Of a DNA stretch of 64,000 nt, positions 31,579 to 39,842 are shown in pieces; position 1 is the first letter of the stretch; every line of letters starts with the position of its first letter. This stretch comes from Scatosoma sp002474405 (GTDB lineage: Bacteria; Bacillota; Clostridia; Christensenellales; Borkfalkiaceae). Made by a program: the position numbers and the translations under genes. The notes beneath the pieces were generated by a model. It was not told the origin of the DNA. It saw nothing but the letters and a program-made list of their open reading frames with translations, and searched no databases. The stretch covers positions 39,740 to 103,739 of the forward strand of contig CALAFO010000053.1 of NCBI GenBank assembly GCA_937892545.1. Direction: 5' to 3'.

Positions 31579-33426
31579 TTAAAATTCCGCGTTCCATTTC
31601 AGCGTTGCCGAATATTTGCCTTTCCGATAGATTTCGGTTTCGCTTAAAGAGAGCAAAATGCCTTCTGCTTCTTTCCAGGAAAGAATGATTTTGCCGGCTG
31701 CGGAGGAAACGCCTTCTTTGACGATAAGGGGAACGGAAGAGAGCGCGGAAACGGAAGCGTTTTCAACGAACGTTACCGCGTTTTCGATGGCGTTGCCGTC
31801 CGATTGCAGCGGCGTTTCCAGAGTTACGTACAGCCGCCAGTCGCCGCCGTTCGGGCGGGTATCCGTCAGTTCGAGGTGCCAGTCCGGGTTTTCGCGGAGC
31901 ACGTTTGCGGTGCGGCGGGGCGCGGCGAAGGCGTTGAAGGGAATATCGGGCAGATAAGTTATGCTTACGCTGCCTTGTACGATAAGCGTTTCGCTTACGG
32001 TTAAAAAATTTTTATTCGCTTTGATTACGGCGGTTTCTCCTACGGCGGCTTTTTCGGAAAGCGGCGCGGAAAAATCGCCGTTTTCGTCGGCTGTGGCTTG
32101 CAGGGTTGCGTTTCCCGCCGTACCTTCGATGGCGGCGCCGGCTTCCGTCGTGCCCGTAACGGCTGCGGAAATATCGGTGATGCGATCGGTGTAAAGAGGC
32201 AGCTTTCCCGCCGAAAATACCGCCGCTTTTAAAAGGTCGAAATTTGCGGCGCTTAACGGATAGCCGCCGTCGCCCGCAACAAGATTGCTTTCCGCGGCAA
32301 GGTACGCGGAAGAGCTAAGCGTTTCTTCAACGGTTACGTTTTCGCCGTCCTGTTTTCCGATTGCCGTAAACGGAACGTCGTCGAAGCCGCCTGCGGAGGC
32401 GAATGGCGTTTTTGCACTCGTCCAGAAATTGATTTTGTTGGCGTTTACGTGAATTTTGTTCGGAGTTGAAGTGCTGCCGGCGGCAAAAGAAAATACCTTT
32501 CCGCCGGTTGAATACAGCAATATGCTTTTCGGTTCGGTGAAAGATACTTTTGCGGCGGCGGAAAAATACAGCAGCGGAGAGGTGCCTTTTGCGGGCATGA
32601 TAAGGTGAAACGAAGCGTTTTTGTGGACGGTGAGTTCGCCCGCGCATTTGAAAAGCGGCACGCCGTTATTTGCCGTTGCCGTGGCGGAAAAAGACGCGCC
32701 CGCATTTACGACGCAGGATGAGGCGATATGCGCGGAGGCGCCGGCAGCGTAAAAAAGTCCGCTTTTTACTGAAATCTGCGTTTTCGAATTTGCCAGAAAG
32801 GAGAGCGTCGGTTTTGCGGCGGAATCGGAATAAATAAGGTAAGTATCCGGCGCGTCGACGGTAAGGCTTGCGTTTTCTTCTACCGTAAGAGCGGAGGAAG
32901 CGAAAGGGAACCAGATGACGGCGTTTGAAGCGGTTTGCGAAGAAATTTTCGTAACGCCGGAAAAAATCAGGCGGTTGGCTTCGGCGAATTCCTGCGGGGA
33001 AGCGCTTGCGCCGTTTTTTTCGATAGAGACATTGCAGCCGACGATTTTCGTTGTGCCGTAGCGGTTGTATATCATCTGCGGACCGCGATAGGAGATGTTT
33101 TCAAGAATTACGGTTACGTTCGCGTTCGCCGCGTCGTCGTAGACGCACACGACGCCGTAATAATTTCTGCCGCTCCAGACGGCGTTTTTTACGGTAACGG
33201 AAAGCGTTCCCGCGCCGGCGGGCACGTATAAAGCGTCGGTATACGAAGAAGAATTATTGTCGGTAATCGTATGCCCGTTGCCGTCGATGACAAGCGTTTT
33301 TTTTGCGACGGGGATTTTAATTCCGCCGGAAAAGGCGATATCGTTCAGCAGAAAAATTTCTGTGGAATCGGCGTCCTCTACGGCGGCTTTGAATTCCGGA
33401 AAGGTGGTAACGTTGATTTGAGCCAT
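31579..33426 (-). CDS. Pectate-lyase-like beta-helix protein with WxL-like C-terminus
   Basis: 615 aa, convergent with the DUF11 gene. Residues 1-350 have repeating beta-helix character, starting with NVTTFPEFKAAVEDADSTEI and KKTLVIDGNGHTITDN, as in pectate-lyase-like adhesive domains. Residues 400-470 are Ala/Thr-rich. The last 120 residues resemble a WxL domain (WHLELTDTRPNGGDWRLYV and the final YSATLKWNAEF). WxL domains bind the cell wall non-covalently. Yet there is no signal peptide: the protein begins MAQINVTTF. Export route and role are unclear. Confidence 0.65.
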   Translation of the reverse strand: MAQINVTTFPEFKAAVEDADSTEIFLLNDIAFSGGIKIPVAKKTLVIDGNGHTITDNNSSSYTDALYVPAGAGTLSVTVKNAVWSGRNYYGVVCVYDDAANANVTVILENISYRGPQMIYNRYGTTKIVGCNVSIEKNGASASPQEFAEANRLIFSGVTKISSQTASNAVIWFPFASSALTVEENASLTVDAPDTYLIYSDSAAKPTLSFLANSKTQISVKSGLFYAAGASAHIASSCVVNAGASFSATATANNGVPLFKCAGELTVHKNASFHLIMPAKGTSPLLYFSAAAKVSFTEPKSILLYSTGGKVFSFAAGSTSTPNKIHVNANKINFWTSAKTPFASAGGFDDVPFTAIGKQDGENVTVEETLSSSAYLAAESNLVAGDGGYPLSAANFDLLKAAVFSAGKLPLYTDRITDISAAVTGTTEAGAAIEGTAGNATLQATADENGDFSAPLSEKAAVGETAVIKANKNFLTVSETLIVQGSVSITYLPDIPFNAFAAPRRTANVLRENPDWHLELTDTRPNGGDWRLYVTLETPLQSDGNAIENAVTFVENASVSALSSVPLIVKEGVSSAAGKIILSWKEAEGILLSLSETEIYRKGKYSATLKWNAEF

Positions 33427-33511
33427 GGCAATCTCCCAAACAAAAGTATTCTATTATATTTACGCGCGCGGCAGGCGGAAATATCCCTTGCTTTATGGAA
33501 AAAACGGCAAG

Positions 33512-33536
33512 AAAAAAGCCCTCGCGCGAGGGCTTG
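33512..33536 (-). terminator. Terminator of the PPTase-mtnN-ung operon
   Basis: On the minus strand AGCCCTCGCGCGAGGGCT followed by TTTTTC. Confidence 0.85.
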
Positions 33537-33566
33537 TAAAAATTATTAAGTTTTATCCGCAAAAAA

Positions 33567-34235
33567 TCAGTCGTTTAAATTCCAGTCGATCGGCGCGATG
33601 CCGTGCGCGGTTAAATACGCGTTGGTTTTCGAAAAGTGGCGGCAGCCGAAAAATCCGTTGTACGCGGAAAGCGGCGAGGGGTGCGCGCACTCTAAAATCA
33701 GGTGCTTATTCGCGTCGATCAGCGGCTTTTTGCTGCGCGCGTTCCCGCCCCAGAGGATAAATACCACGTGCTCTTTCTTTTCGGAAATGATGCGTATCAC
33801 GTTATCGGTAAACCACGACCAGCCGCATTTCGAATGAGAATTCGCCATATGCGCGCGTACGGTGAGCGAAGTGTTTAAAAGCAGAACGCCTTCGTTCGCC
33901 CATTTGGTGAGGTTGCCGCTTTTCGGCGGTTCGTAGCCGAGGTCGCTGTTTAATTCTTTGAAAATGTTTACCAGCGAGGGCGGCGGTTCAACGCCGTCCT
34001 TTACCGAAAAGCAAAGCCCGTGCGCCTGCCCTTCGTTATGGTAGGGGTCCTGCCCCAAAAGCACCGCTTTCACGTTTTTGAACGGCGTGAAACGGAAGCA
34101 GTTGTACAAATCGTACATATCCGGGTAAACGGTATGATTCGAATATTCTTCGATTAAAAATTTTCTGATTTTTTTGTATTCGTCCGCCTGAAACAGCGGA
34201 GACAAAATTTCGTTCCAGTCGCCTAAATCAATCAT
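33567..34235 (-). CDS. ung: Uracil-DNA glycosylase (family 1)
   Basis: 222 aa with the family 1 motifs: LLGQDPYHNEGQAHGLCFSV with the catalytic Asp, LLLNTSLTVRAHMANSH, and HPSPLSAYNGFFGCRHFSKT with the active-site His. It removes uracil from DNA at the start of base-excision repair. Normal length. It is the last gene of a three-gene minus-strand run with mtnN and a PPTase gene. Confidence 0.97.
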   Translation of the reverse strand: MIDLGDWNEILSPLFQADEYKKIRKFLIEEYSNHTVYPDMYDLYNCFRFTPFKNVKAVLLGQDPYHNEGQAHGLCFSVKDGVEPPPSLVNIFKELNSDLGYEPPKSGNLTKWANEGVLLLNTSLTVRAHMANSHSKCGWSWFTDNVIRIISEKKEHVVFILWGGNARSKKPLIDANKHLILECAHPSPLSAYNGFFGCRHFSKTNAYLTAHGIAPIDWNLND

Positions 34236-34264
34236 AATTTTTTCCTGTTCGGTAGTGTTTTTTA

Positions 34265-34933
34265 TTACAGCGCCGCAAAGATTCCGGGAAGCGCCTTTTC
34301 AAGGTTGAAAAGCGCCGCCGCGCGGTTTTGCAGGTACTGCTGCGTGGTGCTGCCGCTGCCCGCGACGTCGGAAATCGCCTTGAAAGAATATACGGGAACG
34401 CCCGCGTTTTTTGCCGTCTGCACGATTGCGCAACCTTCCATATCCCGTATATCGGCGTTCAGTTCTTTCGTCAGCAGCGCGTAATCCGCCGCGGAATCGT
34501 TGAATCTGTCCGCCGTGGCAAGCGCGCGTACGGGAAACGCAGAGGAAAGAGGAGACGGAAGAGGGGAAAGCGGAAGATAATTTTCGGTATATTCGTCCAG
34601 CGTGCCGATTTTTCCGCCGTTCAGCTGCGTTAAATCGAAATCGAACTGTACGGCTTTGTTGATGGCGTATACTTCGCAAAGCTTTGCGGATTCGTTCAGA
34701 CCGCCCGCAACGCCGAAATTTAAAACCGAGGACGGGCGATAGGCGGAAATGCCCGCCGCCGCGCCGATGGCTGCGTTTACTTTGCCCACGCCGCACATAA
34801 CGAGCGCGAATTTTTTGCCGTGAAATTCGCCCTCGTACGTTTTTTTGCCGAGAAGCGTTTTTTCCGCCGTAACGGTTGCGTTTTTCAGAAGAATTTCCGC
34901 TTCGCTTTCCATTGCGATAATTGCCGTAATCAT
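34265..34933 (-). CDS. mtnN: 5'-Methylthioadenosine/S-adenosylhomocysteine nucleosidase
   Basis: 222 aa. The start ITAIIAMESEAEILLKNA, VMCGVGKVNAAIGAA, VLNFGVAGGL, a DMEGCAIVQTAKNAGVPVYS segment with the substrate-binding Glu, and KAISDVAG are family hallmarks. It recycles SAM by-products and may feed AI-2 synthesis. It overlaps the PPTase gene by 4 bases, so the two are cotranslated. Confidence 0.94.
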   Translation of the reverse strand: MITAIIAMESEAEILLKNATVTAEKTLLGKKTYEGEFHGKKFALVMCGVGKVNAAIGAAAGISAYRPSSVLNFGVAGGLNESAKLCEVYAINKAVQFDFDLTQLNGGKIGTLDEYTENYLPLSPLPSPLSSAFPVRALATADRFNDSAADYALLTKELNADIRDMEGCAIVQTAKNAGVPVYSFKAISDVAGSGSTTQQYLQNRAAALFNLEKALPGIFAAL

Positions 34934-35475
34934 TGATGTAAATCTCCCTGAAGATAATGAATTTTTCCGAATCGTTCGTTTTTTTCCGCGCAGATAGCCA
35001 CGGCGTGCCCCGCGATTTCCGCGGCAAACAGCCGTACGGGCAGTTCTTTACCGTTTAAAAACACGTGCCGCGTCGTATCTTCGCCGCGTTTAAGCGTTAT
35101 TTTTCCGAATACGGAAAACACGGGCGCGGAAAGGTATTTTGCAACGGCTTCCCGTTCCGTCCAGAGTTTTAAAAATTCTTCGGGCGAAGCGAGGGCGCGC
35201 GCGCGTTCGCTTTCGGGCAGCCGCGAAATAATCGCGGAAAAATCGCCGCGCCGCGAAAGAGATTCCGCGTCGGCGCCGACTTCTTTTTCCGATACGGCGA
35301 GAAAGAAATATTCCCGCGTATGCGAAAGCGAAAAACAAACGGGGGCGTCGCACAAAGGCTTTCCGGAGGCGGAACGCGAAAAGGTTACGTTGTCGAATCC
35401 GTAACAATCGCCAAGCACGCGCGCAACGAAATCGCGCGAAGTGCCGCCGCGCGGCGCGTAAAAGAGTTCTGTCAT
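34930..35475 (-). CDS. 4'-Phosphopantetheinyl transferase superfamily protein
   Basis: 181 aa from ATG 35475; a longer frame exists but its N-terminus reads through promoter-like sequence. Motifs of the Sfp/AcpS superfamily are present: FSRSASGKPLC, CFSLSHTREYFFLAVSEK, VGADAESL (Mg-binding Asp) and LWTEREAVAKYL with the catalytic Glu-Lys. It should load phosphopantetheine onto acyl or peptidyl carrier proteins. No polyketide or NRPS genes lie in the window, so the carrier is not identified. Confidence 0.82.
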   Translation of the reverse strand: MTELFYAPRGGTSRDFVARVLGDCYGFDNVTFSRSASGKPLCDAPVCFSLSHTREYFFLAVSEKEVGADAESLSRRGDFSAIISRLPESERARALASPEEFLKLWTEREAVAKYLSAPVFSVFGKITLKRGEDTTRHVFLNGKELPVRLFAAEIAGHAVAICAEKNERFGKIHYLQGDLHQ

Positions 35476-35582
35476 AAAAAAATTATAGCAAAAGAAAGGC
35501 GAAAAGTCAAGCGCGGCGCGCCGCATAAGAGAAAAAGAGACGGAGAAAACGGAAGAAAGCGGCGCGCAAGCCTTTTGTTTCA

Positions 35583-35611
35583 TTGACATTGCAAGGAAAA
35601 TATGTTACAAT
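35583..35611 (+). promoter_or_regulatory. Promoter of the RadC-like gene
   Basis: TTGACA (35583-35588) and TACAAT (35606-35611) with a 17-base spacer. Confidence 0.8.
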
Positions 35612-35648
35612 ACTTTATATAACCGATACGGAGGAAGAAGAAAGACCG

Positions 35649-36542
35649 ATGATGGAAACGGACGTTCCGGAAAAGAAAAAGCCGGATACAACGCACGAGG
35701 GGCACAGGGGCAGGCTGATAGCGAAATTCGAATCGGGCGGACTGGAAGAACACGAATGGCTGGAAGGGTTGCTGTTCAACGCGTATCCGAGAAAAAATAC
35801 AAATCCCGTGGCGCACGCGCTGCTTCGGAAATTCGGCAGTATCGAAAATATTTTTACGAGAACGACGGAACAGTTGCAGACGGTGGAAGGGGTAGGTCCC
35901 AGCGTGGCGGCATATCTTCGCGTGATCGGCGTGTTTTTTAAAAAATTCCGTTCAAGCGGCGCCTGCTACCCGAAATATTACGACGTGAAAGAGTTTGTGA
36001 AGTACGCGCGGCGCGAATATTCCGGGCTGCGGTTCGAAACGTTCGATATGTACTTTCTCGATAAAAAAATGAACATCGTCTGCAGGGAAGAATACGGCGG
36101 ATTCAGCGAAACGAACGTTTCCGTACCCACGGCGGCGATCGGGGAAAGTCTGGTGATTCAAAAACCGAAAGGAGTGATTCTCGTGCACAATCACCCTAAA
36201 GATTCGGCGTTGCCGTCGGACGCGGACAATGCCGCCACGAAAGTGATTCAGATGATTTGCAGTACGTTCGACGTGCTTTTGTGCGATCATTTTATCGTCA
36301 GCGGCAAAGAGGACGTATATAGTTATTACGCGGTGGGCGAAATGAGTTACATCAACGAAAATTACTCGCTGCAATCTATTTTTTCTTCGGCGAAAATGTA
36401 CGAAGAAGCGAAGCGGCGGCAGCGGGAGTGCGTGGACAGAAATTTTCAGGGCGAAGCCAATGAAAAAATGCGGTTGCAGACGGAATCGCTCAGGGACGGC
36501 ATCGAAAGCAGAGCAGGGGCGTTTTACGGAAGAAAACGATAA
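35649..36542 (+). CDS. radC: RadC-family JAB-domain protein
   Basis: 297 aa from ATG 35649 (GGAGGAAGAA upstream; the earlier in-frame ATG lies within the promoter). An N-terminal helix-hairpin-helix region (FGSIENIFTRTTEQLQTVEG, VGPSVAAYL) precedes a JAB/MPN domain. The metal motif ILVHNHPKDSALPSDADNAA is complete. RadC proteins are common but their activity is unresolved; DNA-repair and nuclease roles have been suggested. The protein has an extra 60-residue charged C-terminal tail beyond the usual fold. Confidence 0.88.
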   Translation: MMETDVPEKKKPDTTHEGHRGRLIAKFESGGLEEHEWLEGLLFNAYPRKNTNPVAHALLRKFGSIENIFTRTTEQLQTVEGVGPSVAAYLRVIGVFFKKFRSSGACYPKYYDVKEFVKYARREYSGLRFETFDMYFLDKKMNIVCREEYGGFSETNVSVPTAAIGESLVIQKPKGVILVHNHPKDSALPSDADNAATKVIQMICSTFDVLLCDHFIVSGKEDVYSYYAVGEMSYINENYSLQSIFSSAKMYEEAKRRQRECVDRNFQGEANEKMRLQTESLRDGIESRAGAFYGRKR

Positions 36543-36568
36543 TAATTTCTGCGGATAACTGCGGCGTA

Positions 36569-36600
36569 TAAAAAAACCGTTCTCCTTTTCGGGAGAGCGG
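36569..36600 (-). terminator. Terminator between radC and ychF
   Basis: CCGCTCTCCCGAAAAGGAGAACGG on the minus strand is followed by TTTTTT. It also ends the convergent radC transcript, less strongly. Confidence 0.75.
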
Positions 36601-36624
36601 GTAATTTTATTTGCAAAACCGCGA

Positions 36625-37740
36625 TTATTTCGTGCTCTTCGAAACGTTGAAGAAGAATTCTACCACGTCGCCGTCCTGCATCACGTATTCTTTGCCTTCG
36701 CTGCGCACCTTGCCTTTTTCTTTCGCCGCCACCAGCGAGCCCAAAGATACAAGCGTTTCCCAGTTCACGACGTCGGCGCGGATAAATCCGCGTTCGAAAT
36801 CGGAATGGATTTTTCCCGCCGCCTGCGGCGCTTTCGTGCCTTTGGTAATCGTCCAGGCGCGCGTTTCCTTTTCGCCGGCGGTGAGATAGGAAATCAAGCC
36901 GAGCAGGGAATACGATTTTTTAATCAGCCTGTCCAGTCCGCTTTCGCCCAAGCCGAATTCTTCCATAAACAGCGCCTTGTCCTCCGCTTCCATCTGCGAA
37001 AGCTCTTCTTCGGTTTTCGCGCAGATGACAAGCGTTTCGCTGCCTTCGTTTTTCGCAAACTCTTTCACGCGGACGACGTAGGGGAGAGAGTCTTCGTCTT
37101 TGCCCATGTCCGTTTCTTTGATGTTCGCCGCGTAAATTACGGGTTTCGAAGTGAGCAGGAATAAATTTTTATAAAATTCTTCGTCTTTTTCGTCTACCGT
37201 AAAATTACGCGCGGGATTTTCCTTTTCAAGGAACGCGTAAATTTTTTCAAGAAATTCGTATTCTTCCGCGGCTTTTTTGTCGGCGCCGCCTTTCGCGTTG
37301 TTTTTCACTTTGTTCATACGCGTCTGCACCGTTTCCATATCGGAAAGAATGAGTTCCAGATTGATCGTCTGAATATCGCGTACGGGATCTACGGAATTTT
37401 CGACGTGCGTGATGTTCGCGTCCTCGAAGCAGCGCACCACGTGCACGATGGCGTCTACTTCGCGGATGTGCGAAAGAAATTTGTTGCCTAATCCTTCGCC
37501 GTGCGAAGCGCCTTTCACAAGTCCCGCGATGTCTACGAATTCGATGACGGCGGGGGTTACTTTTTTGCTCTGGTACAGGGCGGCAAGCTTATCCAGCCGC
37601 TCGTCGGGCACGGCAACCACGCCTACGTTGGGTTCGATGGTGCAGAAAGGGTAATTCGCACATTCCGCACCCGCGTGCGTGATGGCGTTGAAAAGAGTGG
37701 ATTTTCCTACGTTGGGCAAGCCTACGACTCCGAGCTTCAT
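36625..37740 (-). CDS. ychF: Redox-regulated ATPase YchF/OLA1
   Basis: 371 aa, standard length. P-loop GLPNVGKSTLFNAI at residues 7-20, the switch region DIAGLVKGASHGEGLGN, and the family's NKxD-like site replaced by NIKE (YAANIKETDMG), which favours ATP over GTP. A TGS domain ends the protein with VNWETLVSLGSLVAAKEKGK. It associates with ribosomes and stress responses. Confidence 0.97.
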   Translation of the reverse strand: MKLGVVGLPNVGKSTLFNAITHAGAECANYPFCTIEPNVGVVAVPDERLDKLAALYQSKKVTPAVIEFVDIAGLVKGASHGEGLGNKFLSHIREVDAIVHVVRCFEDANITHVENSVDPVRDIQTINLELILSDMETVQTRMNKVKNNAKGGADKKAAEEYEFLEKIYAFLEKENPARNFTVDEKDEEFYKNLFLLTSKPVIYAANIKETDMGKDEDSLPYVVRVKEFAKNEGSETLVICAKTEEELSQMEAEDKALFMEEFGLGESGLDRLIKKSYSLLGLISYLTAGEKETRAWTITKGTKAPQAAGKIHSDFERGFIRADVVNWETLVSLGSLVAAKEKGKVRSEGKEYVMQDGDVVEFFFNVSKSTK

Positions 37741-37844
37741 ATCAAAAATACTTCCTTAAAATAAATAATCGCGTTGCGCAAGCCGCTTTTCTTTACGGCT
37801 GCCACATAATTATAATATAAAATTCGAAAATAAGCAAATTAAAC

Positions 37845-37872
37845 TTGCATATTTTTCAAAAATATGTTAATA
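37845..37872 (+). promoter_or_regulatory. Weak candidate promoter of argS
   Basis: TTGCAT (37845-37850) and TTAATA (37867-37872) with a 16-base spacer, 70 bases before argS. The divergent ychF promoter probably uses the minus-strand TATAAT near 37810-37818. Confidence 0.4.
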
Positions 37873-37942
37873 TATCTTTTGAAAATGCCGAAAAAACGCA
37901 CGCGGAACGTATTTTTCGCTCCGCGCGGGAGGAGATTTACGA

Positions 37943-39649
37943 ATGGATTATAAAAAGTATATTGCAGGAAAAATCAATATCGACGGAGTGGGCGCGGAGG
38001 ATATTGCTTCTTACATCACCGTTCCGCCCGCCAACGATATGGGAGATTTCGCGCTGCCCTGTTTCAGATTTTCGAAAATCCTGCGGAAGCCGCCTGCGGC
38101 GATTGCGGAAGAAATAAAAAACGCGTTTGTTACCGATTCGGTAATCTGCGGCGTTTCGGCGGTGAACGGGTATCTCAATTTTAAAATCGATCGTTCGGCG
38201 TTCGTGGCGGAGACGCTGAATAAAATCGCGGAAGAAGGCGATAAATACGGCTCTTCCGATATGGGGAAAGGCAAGACGATCTGCATCGATTATTCTTCCA
38301 TCAATATCGCGAAGCCGTTTCATATCGGGCATTTATCCACTACGGTGCTCGGCGGCGCGCTGTACAGAATTTTATCGTTTTTAGGCTATAAAACGGTGGG
38401 CATCAATCACCTCGGCGATTACGGAACGCAGTTCGGAAAACTGATTTCCGCCTATAAGCGCTGGGGCGATAAGGAAACGGTGCAAAAGGGCGGAATCCGC
38501 GCGCTGAACGAATTGTACGTGAGATTTCACCGCGAGGCGGAAGAGCACCCCGAATACGACGACGAAGCCCGCGCTTATTTCAAGAAAATCGAAGAAAAGG
38601 ACGAGGAGTGTCTGAAACTGTTTCACTGGTTCAAAGATCTGACGCTGAAAGACGTGCAGAAGATTTACGACCTGCTGGATATTAAGTTCGATTCTTATGC
38701 GGGGGAAAGCTTTTATACCGATAAAATGCAGCCCGTGGTGGACAAGCTGAAAGAAAAGGGACTGCTGGTGGAAAGTCAGGGCGCGCAGGTGGTGAAGCTG
38801 GACGAGTACGGCATGCCGCCCTGCATGATTCTGAAATCGGACGGCACTTCGCTGTACGCGACGCGCGACATGGCGGCGGCGATTTACCGCAAAAAAACGT
38901 ATGATTTTTATAAATGCCTCTATGTGGTGGCGTATCAGCAGAATCTGCATTTCCGCCAGTTTTTCAAAGTGCTGGAACTGATGGGAAAAGAGTGGGCGAA
39001 AGATCTGGTACACGTGGCGTACGGCATGGTATCGCTGGAAGAAGGCACGATGTCCACCCGCAAGGGGAATGTGGTGTTTCTGGAGGACGTAATTTCGCGC
39101 TGCATCGAAAAGGCGTACGAGATTATCAGCGAAAAGAACCCTGCGTTGCAGGGCGAAGAGAAACAGAAAATCGCTTCGCAGGTGGGCGTGGGCGCGGTGA
39201 TTTTCGGCGCGCTTTACAACAGCAAAATCAAGGACATCGTATTTTCGTACGATAAGGTTCTGAATTTCGACGGCGAAACCAGCGTATATGTGCAGTACAC
39301 GTGCGCCCGCGCGAAATCCGTGCTGCAGAAAGCGAAAGAACAGAATATCGCGTACGGCGATTATCGCATCGATTTCGAACTGAACGAAGCGGAAACCGAT
39401 CTTGCGAAAGCGCTGGAAAAATTCCCCGATACGGTGAAAGAGGCGGCGGAAAAATACGAACCCTCGTTTATCGCGCGCTACGCCGTGGATTTATCGCAGA
39501 AGTTCAACAAATTTTATTTCGACTGCAAAATTCTTTCCGCCGAGGACGAGAACCGCAAGCATTTCCGTCTTGCGCTTACCGCGGCGGCGGCGCAGGCGCT
39601 GAAAAACGCGTTCGCGCTGCTTGGAATTTCCATGCCGGACAGAATGTAA
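37943..39649 (+). CDS. argS: Arginyl-tRNA synthetase
   Basis: 568 aa class I synthetase. The ArgRS N-terminal domain (residues 1-100) is followed by the HIGH site KPFHIGHLSTTVLGGALYRI and the KMSKS-equivalent MSTRKGNVVFLED. The C-terminal anticodon-binding domain includes QYTCARAKSVLQKA and ends LLGISMPDRM. GGGAGGAG precedes the ATG. It charges tRNA-Arg. Confidence 0.97.
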   Translation: MDYKKYIAGKINIDGVGAEDIASYITVPPANDMGDFALPCFRFSKILRKPPAAIAEEIKNAFVTDSVICGVSAVNGYLNFKIDRSAFVAETLNKIAEEGDKYGSSDMGKGKTICIDYSSINIAKPFHIGHLSTTVLGGALYRILSFLGYKTVGINHLGDYGTQFGKLISAYKRWGDKETVQKGGIRALNELYVRFHREAEEHPEYDDEARAYFKKIEEKDEECLKLFHWFKDLTLKDVQKIYDLLDIKFDSYAGESFYTDKMQPVVDKLKEKGLLVESQGAQVVKLDEYGMPPCMILKSDGTSLYATRDMAAAIYRKKTYDFYKCLYVVAYQQNLHFRQFFKVLELMGKEWAKDLVHVAYGMVSLEEGTMSTRKGNVVFLEDVISRCIEKAYEIISEKNPALQGEEKQKIASQVGVGAVIFGALYNSKIKDIVFSYDKVLNFDGETSVYVQYTCARAKSVLQKAKEQNIAYGDYRIDFELNEAETDLAKALEKFPDTVKEAAEKYEPSFIARYAVDLSQKFNKFYFDCKILSAEDENRKHFRLALTAAAAQALKNAFALLGISMPDRM

Positions 39650-39655
39650 AAAACA

Positions 39656-39687
39656 AAAACGCTTTCCCCGCGCGGGAGAGCGTTTTT
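39656..39687 (+). terminator. Terminator of argS
   Basis: AAAAACGCTTTCCC and GGGAGAGCGTTTTT form a hairpin followed by TTTTT. Confidence 0.85.
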
Positions 39688-39753
39688 CGATAGCGCGAAT
39701 TACGGCGAAAAATGAAAAATCGGGCGATTTTTTCAAAAAACGGAAAAAATCCT

Positions 39754-39781
39754 TTGACTTTTGCGAAAAGTATGGTATTAT
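39754..39781 (+). promoter_or_regulatory. Promoter of the HelD-like gene
   Basis: TTGACT (39754-39759) and TATTAT (39776-39781), 16-base spacer. Confidence 0.65.
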
Positions 39782-39842
39782 AGAAGATAATCAGTGCAAG
39801 CCGCCGCGCGGGAAACAGCGGGGCGGACGAGAGGGGCGAACG

